DNA of 64,000 nt from Alteromonas stellipolaris (lineage in GTDB: Bacteria > Pseudomonadota > Gammaproteobacteria > Enterobacterales > Alteromonadaceae), in NCBI RefSeq assembly GCF_001562115.1, contig NZ_CP013927.1:1-64000 (forward strand). The letters run 5' to 3'. The notes under the pieces are model-generated. The model made no database searches. It saw only the letters and a list, made by a program, of their open reading frames with translations, and had not been told where the DNA came from. A program made the translations under genes and the position numbers. Positions 40,333 through 50,072 of the stretch are shown one piece after another (within the stretch, counting starts at the first letter, position 1; every line of letters starts with the position of its first letter).

Positions 40333-41007
40333 TTGAATACTATTACTCCTACTTGGGCGAATAAGGCTCACCGCCTTATTCCCTCGCACTTCCCGCCTAT
40401 CAGCTTGTTTGAAGATGTGGCCAGTGAGGATGAGTTTGAAATTCTCTATGCCGTTGAAAGTCTAACTAACGATAGGTTATTAGAGGAACTAGGCCAACTC
40501 ACGCTAGTTGCACCAGAGGACCGGATTTATGGTCAAGGTAGCACCCCCGTAATGGCGGCGTTTACGCATATCGGAATGCCCAGTAGATTTACCAATGGTC
40601 AGTATGGTGTGTACTACTGCGGCAGCACACTTGATGTGGCAATTGCTGAAACGCGTTACCACCGTGAATTGTTTCTGGCCACGACCCAAGAGCCCGACAC
40701 TGAAATCACGATGCGGGAATACATCAATGAGGTGGTGTTACCGGTTGCTGATATCAGAGGCAGTAACTTTGACAACCTGCACCAACCAAATAGTTATGAT
40801 GCGTCTCAAGCGTTCGCTAAACAACAACTTCTCGAAGGGGCGAATGGTTTACTCTATCGTAGCGTGAGACTCGCTGGTGGTGAATGCTGTGCCATCTTCA
40901 AACCAAAAGCATTATCTTGCGCGACACAAGGTTGCCACCTTCGCTATGTATGGAATGGTAATGCGCAACGGATTACTGATGTATTAGAAGTTCGGATGCA
41001 CACCTAA
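40333..41007 (+). CDS. RES-domain toxin (NAD+ phosphorylase/glycohydrolase type)
   Basis: 224 residues. It has the RES motifs: …RFTNGQYGVYYCGSTLDVAIAETRYHRE… (Arg, Tyr and Glu of the active site), …YDASQAFAKQQLLEGANGLLYRSVR… and a late …FKPKAL…. RES toxins degrade NAD+ and are neutralised by Xre-type antitoxins. The start is TTG, three bases after the antitoxin stop and preceded by GGGGAT; the MbcT/RES length fits. The pair probably stabilises the element. Confidence 0.9.
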   Translation: MNTITPTWANKAHRLIPSHFPPISLFEDVASEDEFEILYAVESLTNDRLLEELGQLTLVAPEDRIYGQGSTPVMAAFTHIGMPSRFTNGQYGVYYCGSTLDVAIAETRYHRELFLATTQEPDTEITMREYINEVVLPVADIRGSNFDNLHQPNSYDASQAFAKQQLLEGANGLLYRSVRLAGGECCAIFKPKALSCATQGCHLRYVWNGNAQRITDVLEVRMHT

Positions 41008-41074
41008 CACCCCCAGCAATACCCATAATACCTTTTCTAAGAATCAGTGATATTCGCCCACCACTGGCGCTTTA

Positions 41075-41102
41075 TTGCGCGTTAAAAATAACATGCAACG
41101 TT
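41075..41102 (+). promoter_or_regulatory. Reiterated promoter module 16
   Basis: TTGCGC-N16-AACGTT, 34 bases before ATG 41137. Confidence 0.6.
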
Positions 41103-41136
41103 CTTCCTGTACTCACCGTCCAGTAAGGAACTCACC

Positions 41137-42498
41137 ATGTCATTAGATTTATCCAGTCGCGAAACCTGTTTGGCCATCGGTAACTTTGTGCGTGAACATA
41201 CCACGTTCATGCCAAAAATGTCCGGTCACGAATTAGGCCAATGTCTTTATAAACAAAATGCTGATTCATACATGGCCCGCTATGAAAATGCAGAACCAGC
41301 GCCGTGGTGCAATGACCTTACCACCGATATCACCTACACCCGTGCAGAGGTATACGGCACTGCCCGTCATATTCTCTATGGTAATTGCTATGTAGGGGAT
41401 GAAGAACACGAAATACAAAACTTTGCTTTCTGTGAAGCGATGCTTCAAGCACTTATTGCTAGCCCTGGCGATACGCAAACGTACGATCCAATTATCGGCC
41501 GCTACCTCGATACCAGTAAAATGCAAGGGTATGTGGATGCCTATGTCGTAGACGTTAATGACACCGGCAGACATGCCATTGACCTGCACTCTGGCAAACG
41601 TACCAAGCAAGTCAATTACACCTTACTTGCCCATGATAACTTTCAAGACGAATGGAAACTGATGAATGTCGACCAAGCGCGTGTGTCGACTTCTGATAGC
41701 CGCCCACCACTGACCATTGGCCAAATAAATGATGCAGTCGCCTTTGTAAAATCCGAAGAGCAACGCAAGCACAACGAAGCCGAAACTAAACGCAAAGCCG
41801 CTGATGATGCATTTGCTCAGTTCGTCTCCTACATCGATTCACATATGCCTAAGAACACACAAGCCGTTATCGTCGCTGAGCGGGTGGGGAACGCATGTAA
41901 CCCTCTTGAAGATTACTATGGTGCCAATACCTACGAAACCGTTGTTATCGGGTGGTCTACCCATACCCGCAACCTATTCCCCGAAATGCGTAAGGCCGCT
42001 AAAGGCTATGCGCCGGTTGCTCACCTAGCTGACCTGCCTAAAGATATGGAACACAAACGCTCATACAGCTCTAAACGCGCCTATCTCAAAGAATGCTCTA
42101 ATGAATTCGCTGATGGCTGGATGGTGTATAAGGTGAACCTATTTGGTTATGGCGCTAAGTACGTTCCTAATGGCGCAACTATCTGTGATGCTCTACTGGG
42201 TAAAGCGGCTCCTGTTACAAACACCAGTAATAACGAACAACCAAACACAGAACCTCGCATAGTATTCAACGAAGCCCTACAAGGGATTGAAATTCACTTC
42301 TCAGGTAAGCCCAATGAAGAAGTGCTCGCCAGTCTCAATGTCTCGGCCTTTCGATATCACCGTAAAAAGAAAGTCTGGTACGCAAAACACAATCCTGAAA
42401 ATCTCTGTGTGGCTGAAACCATTACCGCAAAACCTAAACATAACTGTAAACCCGAAGGGCTTAAACATATCAACTCAATTAAAGAATTACTGGTATAG
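41137..42498 (+). CDS. Large accessory protein with antirestriction-type C-terminal domain
   Basis: 453 residues, soluble. The middle has a charged linker (about 205-230, …SEEQRKHNEAETKRKAADDAF…). The C-terminal 75 residues (…IVFNEALQGIEIHFSGKPNEEVLASLNVSAFRYHRKKKVWYAKH…) match a small domain often found at the end of plasmid LPD/antirestriction proteins. The N-terminal two-thirds is not recognised. Such proteins are common in conjugative leading regions. Own promoter module. Confidence 0.65.
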   Translation: MSLDLSSRETCLAIGNFVREHTTFMPKMSGHELGQCLYKQNADSYMARYENAEPAPWCNDLTTDITYTRAEVYGTARHILYGNCYVGDEEHEIQNFAFCEAMLQALIASPGDTQTYDPIIGRYLDTSKMQGYVDAYVVDVNDTGRHAIDLHSGKRTKQVNYTLLAHDNFQDEWKLMNVDQARVSTSDSRPPLTIGQINDAVAFVKSEEQRKHNEAETKRKAADDAFAQFVSYIDSHMPKNTQAVIVAERVGNACNPLEDYYGANTYETVVIGWSTHTRNLFPEMRKAAKGYAPVAHLADLPKDMEHKRSYSSKRAYLKECSNEFADGWMVYKVNLFGYGAKYVPNGATICDALLGKAAPVTNTSNNEQPNTEPRIVFNEALQGIEIHFSGKPNEEVLASLNVSAFRYHRKKKVWYAKHNPENLCVAETITAKPKHNCKPEGLKHINSIKELLV

Positions 42499-42506
42499 GG
42501 CATAAG

Positions 42507-42526
42507 GGGGTGCGCCCCTTTTTTGC
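42507..42526 (+). terminator. Intrinsic terminator merging with the next promoter
   Basis: AAGGGG-GTGCG-CCCCTT, then TTTT, which becomes the TTGCAA box of the next promoter module. Confidence 0.75.
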
Positions 42527-42550
42527 AACTCTATCTTTTATAGGCACGTT
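42523..42550 (+). promoter_or_regulatory. Reiterated promoter module 17
   Basis: TTGCAA-N16-CACGTT, 31 bases before ATG 42582. One of the clearest copies. Confidence 0.7.
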
Positions 42551-42581
42551 GTATTAGTCACTCACTTTACTAGGCGCGAAC

Positions 42582-42977
42582 ATGAATACTGTTACCCCTC
42601 TTTTTGTATGCCCACTCGATACGCAAATTCGTAATGCGGGTGGCCCAGGATTTAATACGCATACCCGTGTTAACAATTCTCACGATAACTTCGTTTATGA
42701 GTTCGATACCCATGAGGGGGTGAAACAAATCATTGCGCCTAAATCGATACCTGTAACTTCTCGTGTAGTGAATGGCATAACACTTAATGCCGGTTTCAAT
42801 GTGGTGACTAATGAAGTCTCACTTGTGTCTTCAAAAGGTAATTCACTAATCAATACTCAGCGTTGTTGCTCAGTTATCGATAAAACATTGGAGGGGGTGT
42901 TGGGCCTGTGCAAGCAACTTGGATTCGAAGAGGAAAATATATCAAAGAATCAAATACGGCAATTCTGTGCAACGTGA
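42582..42977 (+). CDS. Unknown 131-aa element protein
   Basis: A soluble protein (MNTVTPLFVCPLDTQIRN…), beta-rich in its first part with a helical C-terminus (…VIDKTLEGVLGLCKQLGFEEENI…). No family recognised. Last gene of the promoter-module string. Confidence 0.6.
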   Translation: MNTVTPLFVCPLDTQIRNAGGPGFNTHTRVNNSHDNFVYEFDTHEGVKQIIAPKSIPVTSRVVNGITLNAGFNVVTNEVSLVSSKGNSLINTQRCCSVIDKTLEGVLGLCKQLGFEEENISKNQIRQFCAT

Positions 42978-43628
42978 GGCGCACTTTACTCAGCGCACCT
43001 AATGGCAGCGCTAATAAAAGTTTTCGCTATATAGCCGCTTTTAGCCGCACTCTGAGTCGATTTCAAGCGCAGCGGAAACCTTATATGCGTTTTCGCTATC
43101 GCTCCCTGCGGCATATCAGTTTCCTTTCAAATTTCATTCGTGCTTTTGTCGCCATTTAATTCTTACTCCCTACGTTACTGTAATTTCAAAAACACTATTT
43201 AAAGCTGTTTCAATAACACGATTTTGAAGGCTAAAAGGGCAATATTTTGAGTGTTACAAAAACACATTATTGTGATGATTGTTAATCAGGTATTTTACTA
43301 ATCAAATTGAGAACCAAGCTAAATTCGCCTTATACAAATCGGTGGTGACAACCCAACATTCTTATAATGTGGGCGATATATCAGTGCGCCATTTGTCTTT
43401 TGATGTGCGCAGGGCGCTTTTGCGTAGTCGTATCGGGCAGGCTATTGCTCAAAACAACTCTTATCGTCTTCTAAATAGCATTAGCTGATGTGGAGAGAGC
43501 ATTTACTATGTCCTAAAGAGCGTTTGCTAGGCTGTTGCATGATAATTTCATATGTATGAGACGTTTTTTTGCTGCGAATTCACATTCCGATACGCTGTAC
43601 ATAACTTAAATATGGCTAGGATTGACTG
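42978..43628. other. 650-bp spacer with one doubtful ORF
   Basis: A 69-residue frame at 43279-43488 (TTG start, …HSYNVGDISVRHLSFDVRRALLRSRIGQAIA…) has protein-like composition, but no ribosome-binding site. It may be a remnant. The part before it contains a TCGCTATCGCTCC block related to the dispersed intergenic repeat. Nothing else is seen. Confidence 0.4.
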
Positions 43629-43862
43629 ATGATTAAGAGTGACAACTTTCTACCACACTATTGCGCGTATCCCCTTCAACCTGAAATGGTTAGAGAGCTG
43701 GGTGAGAGAATGAGAAATGAAGAAGACTGTTTAACAGAAACCGGTCATGCTTTTACAGCAGAATATCTAAGTCGGTGTGTACAGGCACATAATGAATATC
43801 TCGCAATTGTCACAAGACTGTTCGGCTGCAAACCTGTTCCAATGCCAACCTATAAAAAGTAA
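43629..43862 (+). CDS. Unknown 77-aa protein
   Basis: A small protein (MIKSDNFLPHYCAYPLQPEMV…). AGGATTG precedes the ATG by eight bases. No membrane span and no recognisable motif. It stands alone between gene-poor stretches. Confidence 0.5.
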   Translation: MIKSDNFLPHYCAYPLQPEMVRELGERMRNEEDCLTETGHAFTAEYLSRCVQAHNEYLAIVTRLFGCKPVPMPTYKK

Positions 43863-43989
43863 TTTCCCGATGAGGTCATGGTCAAAGCAGGTACGTGTAA
43901 GCCCTCAAAAAATCCATTGAAAGGTTGGATTGCTGTTTAGGTTAAGGTTTAAAAATAACAGTCTAATACGTTATGCATACACTGTCGTT

Positions 43990-44853
43990 TTAGCAGCCTA
44001 GTCCCTCATGCTTGACCCTCTTATCAATCTCATTTGATAGTCGTTCTGAAATTGGAGTTACCTGCTTCAAATGAAATAGCGCCTCTACATACATGACGGG
44101 AAGTAAGTAAAGAAACTCACTTTCCGATTTATTTTGATAAAGCCACAAAGTCGCATGTCTACGCCAAGCCATGTAATAAGAAGTGAAATAAGGTACTGGC
44201 GCTTCGAAAATAGGTATCAGCTCATGTGCTATATGATTTGGCTTTAATCTTTCTAATAGCCATTTGGCTAAAAAGATTGAAACCGGACACAAATTGAAAA
44301 TGTCATTGACCTGATCATCTGTTACACCATTAACTTCCTGAGTAAAAATATCAAATTTGAATTCGCTATATCTTGAGATGTAGTTTCCACAAAGGTAGGA
44401 GATCAAAATCTCCGCATCTGAAATGACTAAATGCAAGTCGTCTCGTGCTTTTATGTTTTCAAACAAACCATCTAAATCACAGGCTGCTTGGAGTGGGAAG
44501 CATTTCAGAAAAGATAAAAGGTGGGGTAGTGTTTTATTTAATGATTTTTCGATAACAGGTGGCTCTTCAAGTACGGAAATCGTGAGAACGTCTAAGGCTA
44601 TCTCGTACTCTATTTCACTAAAAGCCCGTTTCTGATTCGCATTGAGTACTGCCCAAATAATAGAAGGACTCTTAGGATGCTCTTCTAAAAGAAGGCTAAT
44701 GTGGTTTTCGGACCCGATAGCTACTTCTGCAAGGCAGTGGGGTTCTAAATACGCATCACTAGTTTCACCATAGGTAGTCTTGGCTAAGTCTATTTGTATT
44801 CTTCCACCTTTGATACATTCAAGAGTTGCCGCTTCTATACACATCCCACACAT
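43990..44853 (-). CDS. Unknown 287-aa protein
   Basis: A soluble, mostly helical protein beginning MCGMCIEA, with further Cys residues scattered through it. No catalytic motif is evident. It has an intact frame of 287 codons and a GGGAAGAAATT ribosome-binding site. Transcribed opposite to the accessory string, and not part of an operon. Confidence 0.65.
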   Translation of the reverse strand: MCGMCIEAATLECIKGGRIQIDLAKTTYGETSDAYLEPHCLAEVAIGSENHISLLLEEHPKSPSIIWAVLNANQKRAFSEIEYEIALDVLTISVLEEPPVIEKSLNKTLPHLLSFLKCFPLQAACDLDGLFENIKARDDLHLVISDAEILISYLCGNYISRYSEFKFDIFTQEVNGVTDDQVNDIFNLCPVSIFLAKWLLERLKPNHIAHELIPIFEAPVPYFTSYYMAWRRHATLWLYQNKSESEFLYLLPVMYVEALFHLKQVTPISERLSNEIDKRVKHEGLGC

Positions 44854-45442
44854 AATTTCTTCCCTACATTCGCGCCAAATACTTATTTTGATAAACCATA
44901 GAGTGCTGCGGTGACTATAGCTTTTAAATAATTATTTATCACTCAACGAAGGCAAAGTAATAAAAACGACTGGTACATTTTGAATAAGAGCTCACTTATA
45001 CTGCAATTTTAAGGAAGCGCTGCGGGTATATCTGCCTTACTCTCGCAGTATTAGTGGTATGTTAAATTTCCTAAATCGAGGGTTTGACACCTGTTTGTGT
45101 GTAGTTGCTTGAAGGATTCCTTTTATAAGAACACTATACAAAGGCAATGACGATGAAAACAAACTTAGTTTCCCGAATTGAAACCAACTTAAGTAGTGAG
45201 CTATAGCACCTACACTGGGTAGTCGGACATGTGAAAAATGTCTCTCAGGCCTATTAATACTGAATGTCAGTGGCGTAGGTATAGCGAACTGATAGAGGTG
45301 TTTCGCTAAACACATCACTCCGCATGTTCGGGTGGTCATCGATTCCGATATAGCTTAAGTGTGTTTAAAGAAACACCGTCTGGTTAGATAATACTTGTAG
45401 CGTTTCTAATTAGTTTGTTACTGGTTATGATTGAAAGTCATA
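44854..45442. other. 590-bp spacer
   Basis: An ORF of 100 residues on the minus strand (45037-45339) is present, but it has low-complexity, Ser/Leu/His-rich composition unlike its neighbours and no ribosome-binding site. I do not accept it. No RNA gene or clear regulatory site seen. Confidence 0.5.
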
Positions 45443-46069
45443 CTATTGCCCTAGCAATTCTCTTCTGTTCTTAGTCGATATTACGTTTGCTAGTCTTTCA
45501 TATGTGTCTTTCGAAAATCCTTCAAAACCAATTGCACCTAAGAACGGCGCGAACGTAAAACAGGCAACGAAATTATTGTCTTTAGATTCTGCGGTAAGTA
45601 CCTTCTTAATGTTGCTTTCCTCTGACTGTGAAATTTTGCTTGTTAAGAAGTATTGTCGTGTCTTATATGTCGGATTCACAAAGAAAGTATAGCTTCCTGT
45701 GAAATATTCCATGTATCTAGTAATGTCTGCTTCGGTTGAATTTGACTCAAACGAGTTTAATACGTTGGGTAGAGCAGCGCCTCTTGCGTCGCCTTCTATT
45801 GTTGTTATTATAGCGGCTTTGACATCAGGAGATGCGGCATCAAACCATGTATTGCATGCATCATTCAGCCCACTGAGGTTCTTGTAGTCCTCTGTTGAAT
45901 AGTACCATTTAAACTTTTTCCCCTTACCACCCATGCTGTTTACCCAATCTACGGCAACTGGATTTTCTTGTTCGATTAGATCCATTAGTCTTGTTTCTGG
46001 TGAGTCTTCTTTAAATGAACACCCTGCGAGAATTACGATAAAGACGAGTAGTATGAGTTTCACAATCAT
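45443..46069 (-). CDS. Lipoprotein of unknown function
   Basis: 208 residues. The N-terminus MIVKLILLVFIVILAGCSFKED has a lipobox LAGC, so it should be lipid-anchored through Cys17; Ser at +2 favours the outer membrane. The mature part is soluble with two Cys residues (…DACNTW…, …VACFTF…). No family recognised. It stands alone, near the integrase. Confidence 0.75.
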   Translation of the reverse strand: MIVKLILLVFIVILAGCSFKEDSPETRLMDLIEQENPVAVDWVNSMGGKGKKFKWYYSTEDYKNLSGLNDACNTWFDAASPDVKAAIITTIEGDARGAALPNVLNSFESNSTEADITRYMEYFTGSYTFFVNPTYKTRQYFLTSKISQSEESNIKKVLTAESKDNNFVACFTFAPFLGAIGFEGFSKDTYERLANVISTKNRRELLGQ

Positions 46070-46145
46070 TCCTTGATGTTAAAGTATTGGATTACTTCCG
46101 AGAAAGATTCAACCTAACCTTTTAATCAAAAAAGTCTAATGTGAG

Positions 46146-46179
46146 CCCCACATCATCGAGTAGAATAGTGGGGTTTTGC
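46146..46179 (+). terminator. Possible terminator between lipoprotein and integrase genes
   Basis: A GCCCCAC … GTGGGGTTTTG stem with a 16-base loop. The T-run is on the plus strand, although both flanking genes run on the minus strand, so its role is unclear. Confidence 0.35.
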
Positions 46180-46283
46180 ACCAACTTTCAAAATCGAGAT
46201 ACGTTTGAGTTTGGCTTACTTGATTAAGTTCTATTAGCTGAACTGTCAGTTTACTTATTAAAATTAATAGAGGCTATATAAAG

Positions 46284-47273
46284 CTACTCGCGAATCTCTA
46301 AAGAGCCTCTTTGTTTCAACTTTAAATGTAATATATTTTTAATTCGAGGAATGTCGGCGTGATTTGGTTTAACCAAATTTGTTGATGTGTGTCCGTATCG
46401 CTTTTTAGCATAGTGTTGTGAAGCAGTAAGATCGGTTCCATGGCCTACGATGACTGCGATTTCTTCTAGCGAGTAACCAGCATGCTTTAAATTGGCAATA
46501 CACTGGTGTCGAAAAGTGTATAGGCTAAGACCTTTTAAACTAGGAAAGTTGCTAGAAATTACTCGATTAATTGTAACGCGCACATTGTTATAAAACGCAT
46601 CCCAATCGAAGTCGGTCTTGTTTATGCCACTTGCATAATATATTGCTAGACTAACAAACATTCTTTGCTTGTCAGTGAAGTCTGAGAGATCCAATATTCG
46701 ATACTTCCCGAAAGAGCGCCCGTTAGTTGCTTTACCATTTATGACTGTCATCGCAGGGAACTTACCGCTGTAAACCCCCAATCCTTCAGTTGCTTTTAGC
46801 AGTGACTCAGTAGACTCGACAAGTTCGGCGCTTTGCCATTCCGAAGGCCGCAGCCCACAATGTAATGTAGCTTTGATAAAAGCATAAGCTGGGCTTAATA
46901 AAGTATCGGATGAGGTTTTAATTTTCTCTTCAAAAAACAGATCTAATTTTGCCAATTTCTTTTCAGAAATATTTTTCTTTTTCTTTGAACTAGTTTGAAG
47001 GTTACTGCGCTTGCATTCATCTGATGACAAGCTATTAATCTTTTCTGCCTCTGAAATCATTGAGTGATTCTCATAATACATTACGAGACTTGCTTTAATG
47101 GTTCTTAGCCACGAGTAACTTTTGGTTGGAATCATGTTCGAGACAAATTCATAAACTGAGTCAGGTGAAACGTCAGAACATGATTTTTTTACTTGGCCGA
47201 ATAAGTAGCGAACTCTCTTTTGATAGGCTTCCTCAGTAGAAGGCTCTCTAGATATTGATTTTTTATCAGGCAT
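46284..47273 (-). CDS. Tyrosine recombinase (phage-type integrase)
   Basis: 329 residues. N-terminal SAM-like DNA-binding part, then a catalytic domain with Arg in HCGLRPSEW (about residue 141), the second box …LYTFRHQCIANLKHAGYS… (His-x-x-Arg appears as Tyr-x-x-Arg followed by His), GHGTDL and the nucleophile in QHYAKKRYG (about 296). It should integrate or excise a mobile element. Its position between the accessory and conjugation halves is unusual. No tRNA or attachment repeat is visible beside it. Confidence 0.85.
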   Translation of the reverse strand: MPDKKSISREPSTEEAYQKRVRYLFGQVKKSCSDVSPDSVYEFVSNMIPTKSYSWLRTIKASLVMYYENHSMISEAEKINSLSSDECKRSNLQTSSKKKKNISEKKLAKLDLFFEEKIKTSSDTLLSPAYAFIKATLHCGLRPSEWQSAELVESTESLLKATEGLGVYSGKFPAMTVINGKATNGRSFGKYRILDLSDFTDKQRMFVSLAIYYASGINKTDFDWDAFYNNVRVTINRVISSNFPSLKGLSLYTFRHQCIANLKHAGYSLEEIAVIVGHGTDLTASQHYAKKRYGHTSTNLVKPNHADIPRIKNILHLKLKQRGSLEIRE

Positions 47274-47549
47274 TTCAATTTCTCTAGTACATCGTAAAAC
47301 CTATTCTATCAATGCAAAAATCACCTACTTAACAACAAACTTCTGCCATATCCGGAAATAAGTTGTCGAGCTTTGCCATCTCGATAAGCTACCAACTAAT
47401 AGTTTTGAAGGGGGTTCTTAGAAGGCTTACTCAAGTGCTTTTTACGTCAAGGAAATGCTCTATGAGGCATTTAATGATTTAGAAATGACTTTTGTGGGGT
47501 TTCAAACATCCTTTCTAGGTTCCCATATGGCATATGAAGTACGGTGAAA
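47274..47549. promoter_or_regulatory. Divergent promoter region of integrase and dotD
   Basis: A 276-bp region between the leftward integrase and the rightward conjugation operon. It contains CCATATCCGGAA (the inverse of TTCCGGATATGG) at 47346-47357 and a CATATGGCATATG palindrome near 47524. Confidence 0.5.
47346..47357 (-). promoter_or_regulatory. Copy 1 of the 12-bp site TTCCGGATATGG
   Basis: An exact 12-base match, on the minus strand, to two sites in the dotA/icmW divergent region. It is likely an operator controlling the conjugation genes. Confidence 0.6.
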
Positions 47550-48038
47550 ATGATGAAGCAATTGATATTTGTTGGTTTAGTTGGGGTGGCTCTATCAGGG
47601 TGCGCTTCACATGTTCAAGAGCTGCAACCGGATACAATCGATCCTGTTACTCAGAAAATTGCGATATTAGCCGAGCAGATGGTTTCTAATTCAAACAAGC
47701 TTGCCCAACTTCAAAAGGCTCGCTACTTGGAAGCTGGGAACGCGGTCGATGAGGCTAATATAAGAGCGCTACCCGTTATGCAGCAATTAGTTAATCTAGG
47801 TGAAGTCTACAATGGCCCTTTAGATGCATTCATCAATCATCTTTCCAAATATGCGGGTATGGAGAAGCCAAGGTATCTAGGGTTAAAGCCAAGCGCTAAC
47901 ATTTTAATCACTGCAGATGCGCGCATGCGTCCACTCTACGATATTTTAGAAGATGTAGGACAGCAAACAGGCACGCGCGCAATTGTAGTTTACAAGGCAT
48001 CAGAAAATCTCATAGAAACGACATATGAGGGCTTTTAA
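47550..48038 (+). CDS. dotD: DotD/TraH-like T4BSS outer-membrane lipoprotein
   Basis: 162 residues. Signal peptide MMKQLIFVGLVGVALSGC with lipobox LSGC. The mature part has the DotD layout: an N-terminal flexible part and a C-terminal secretin N0-like domain (…KPSANILITADARMRPLYDILEDVGQQTGTRAIVV…). DotD with DotC and DotH forms the outer-membrane ring of type IVB machines. The order dotD-dotC-dotB-icmT matches traH-traI-traJ-traK of IncI plasmids. ATG 47550 or 47553 is preferred over the GTG at 47544. Confidence 0.8.
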   Translation: MMKQLIFVGLVGVALSGCASHVQELQPDTIDPVTQKIAILAEQMVSNSNKLAQLQKARYLEAGNAVDEANIRALPVMQQLVNLGEVYNGPLDAFINHLSKYAGMEKPRYLGLKPSANILITADARMRPLYDILEDVGQQTGTRAIVVYKASENLIETTYEGF

Positions 48039-48039
48039 A

Positions 48040-48894
48040 ATGTCACATCGAGCCCTTCTTTGTGGTGTAGCTCTCATAGTATCCAATGTAACCAATGCAT
48101 CGGACTCTGTTGATGCGAGTTTTACTTTAAGTGATGGGGTTGATGAAGCAGCCCAAAATGTAATATCTGAAATTTATAAAAATGCAAAAAGGACCGGAGA
48201 CTCTGGCTCTACAGATTCAAAAGCAAACCTTCGCCTACAAGCCATTGAAAATCAGGCCACTCAATGGGGTAATGATGAAGGCATGTATTTTTACCATGCG
48301 AAATATCAAAAAAGACTAGCGGAATTAGCGGCGAGTTTAGACAAGATTGCCGACTTTAATCAATTCATTATCGATGGAAATCTACTTCTCCCTACGGTAG
48401 TTAAAACTACGCAATTATTTGAAAAGAAAAGCACCAAAGAAATTCGTAAAACAGTAGCTGCATACACTTTAGAAGATAAAGCTGAGGTTGTTTTATCTTC
48501 TCCCACATGGAGGCAGTACCTCTCATACCCAATCGACGAACCAGAGCCAATGCCTAGTGTACTCATGCCAAAAGATGACGAAGAGTTAAAGGTCTTTGAA
48601 CGGGCCTTCTATAAAGGTTGGGTTATGGGTAAAGAGCAAGCGAACATCATACTAGATGAAGGTTTTCAGCGGTTAACTAACAAACTTAACGGCCTATATG
48701 AATATCGTTTCGCAAATCTGCAAAACATGTGGGGTTTGCCTACCTCTGAGATAATCCATGATGGATTCGTTATCGATAATGGTGGAGATACAATTTACGT
48801 TAACGACATGCGTTTTCGTATAAACCATGATGCATACATCAATGATATCAAACACTGGCGTCCAGTATTCATACCCCAGGGGGGCTATAAATGA
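48040..48894 (+). CDS. dotC: DotC/TraI-like T4BSS core protein
   Basis: 284 residues with a signal peptide ending near NASDS. The second half has the DotC hallmark …GWVMGKEQANIILDEGFQRLTNKLNGLYEYRF…, then …PTSEIIHDGFVIDNGGDTIYVNDMRFRIN…HWRPVF…. DotC in Legionella is a lipoprotein; here no clear lipobox Cys is visible. Start ATG 48040, following TGAGGG and just one base after the dotD stop; ATG 48025 is an alternative. It pairs with DotD in the outer-membrane ring. Confidence 0.88.
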   Translation: MSHRALLCGVALIVSNVTNASDSVDASFTLSDGVDEAAQNVISEIYKNAKRTGDSGSTDSKANLRLQAIENQATQWGNDEGMYFYHAKYQKRLAELAASLDKIADFNQFIIDGNLLLPTVVKTTQLFEKKSTKEIRKTVAAYTLEDKAEVVLSSPTWRQYLSYPIDEPEPMPSVLMPKDDEELKVFERAFYKGWVMGKEQANIILDEGFQRLTNKLNGLYEYRFANLQNMWGLPTSEIIHDGFVIDNGGDTIYVNDMRFRINHDAYINDIKHWRPVFIPQGGYK

Positions 48895-50072
48895 CGCCAA
48901 TTGAGTTTGATAATGCTATTGCGAAAGCCGCAAGCGATGGGTTCAATGATGTCATTCTTCGTTCTGAGCGCCCATTGATGGGTAAAAGAAACGGGCGGAT
49001 TGAAGTTATCGGAGAAAGAGTCTTAGAGCGGAACGAAGCGTTAGGGCTAATCTCAGAAATGCATCAAAATTCAATTGCTAGTGTTTTAGGGCAGGGCAAA
49101 GACTCGAAATTTCGCCATACCGTATTACTGCATGACGATAGTAAATTGTATGGTCGATGCCACGTTACAGCAATTCACTCAATGTCCGATGATTTCGGTG
49201 TTGAGCTTATCATTCGAATCATAAATGACCAGATTCCATCGATCGAAGATATAGACCTACCTTTAGAGTTGGTCGAACGGATCAGAACCGGTGTAGGCAT
49301 GATGCTAGTCGGTGGAGAAACTGGTTCAGGGAAAAGCACGACTATTGCTGCTGGCCTTGTTCATCACGTTTGCCACAACCCTAGCAATGTACTGACATTC
49401 GAAAACCCTATTGAATTCAATCTATCTAACATTGATGGCCGGATGGGTGATGTTGTACAAAGCGAGACACCTAGACACCTTTCCAGTTTCGACCGAGCAT
49501 TCCAAGGCTCTTTGCGCAGAGCCCCTGATATTCTTTTTTGGTCGGAAGTAAGAAATGGCGATGAAATTTCTAACTTGGCTCGTTCAACACTTACTGGCCA
49601 TTTCACTATTTCAACAGTTCATACCAATTCAACAGAAGCAACGTTATCAAGACTAATAGATAGCTTACCTCCAAACATTCAGCGGTCTGTCTCAGTGAAT
49701 TTATTCGATGCTATAGACACCGTTGTAAATCAGCGTCTAGAAATGAACCCGCAAGGCACAGGCCGCACAGCCATAAGGTCTTGGTGTTTCTTTGATGAGA
49801 AATTAAAAGACCAATTAAAAGACTCAATAAATTCGCCAGAGAAATACGCTCGTATTATCTCTTCTGCAATGGCTGAAACAGGGCGCCCATTATTGGTGGA
49901 AGCTAAGGAAAAGTTTGCTGCAGGTAGGCTAGATGTATCTGCTTTTAAGAAATACGTTAGCCGGTATGGAAATACATCAGATTTATCCGGTGTTCGTAAA
50001 GTAGGTGAAATGCTACTCGACACAAAAGTCATAGATGAAAGTTGCTTTATAGACAAGTGGAAAAACGCATGA
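48891..50072 (+). CDS. dotB: DotB/TraJ-like secretion ATPase
   Basis: 393 residues. It has a Walker A loop GGETGSGKST (about 142), an Asp box …LTFENPIEF…, a Walker B-like RAPDILFWSEVRNGDE and a His box …GHFTISTVHTNSTE…. This is the PilT/DotB class of hexameric traffic ATPase powering type IVB secretion. The Walker B Glu is in WSEVR rather than the usual GEARD. It overlaps dotC by four bases and is followed, overlapping, by the IcmT-like gene. Confidence 0.93.
   Translation: MTPIEFDNAIAKAASDGFNDVILRSERPLMGKRNGRIEVIGERVLERNEALGLISEMHQNSIASVLGQGKDSKFRHTVLLHDDSKLYGRCHVTAIHSMSDDFGVELIIRIINDQIPSIEDIDLPLELVERIRTGVGMMLVGGETGSGKSTTIAAGLVHHVCHNPSNVLTFENPIEFNLSNIDGRMGDVVQSETPRHLSSFDRAFQGSLRRAPDILFWSEVRNGDEISNLARSTLTGHFTISTVHTNSTEATLSRLIDSLPPNIQRSVSVNLFDAIDTVVNQRLEMNPQGTGRTAIRSWCFFDEKLKDQLKDSINSPEKYARIISSAMAETGRPLLVEAKEKFAAGRLDVSAFKKYVSRYGNTSDLSGVRKVGEMLLDTKVIDESCFIDKWKNA

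Noticed and set aside
42908..43159. 83-aa ORF after the last accessory gene
   Set aside because: Overlaps the real gene at 42582 in another frame and continues into Arg/Ser-rich sequence derived from an intergenic repeat.
45037..45339. 100-aa minus-strand ORF
   Set aside because: Composition unlike a folded protein from this region, no ribosome-binding site and no linked genes.
46284..47549. tRNA or direct-repeat attachment site beside the integrase
   Set aside because: No tRNA-like sequence or repeat pair found on either side by eye.
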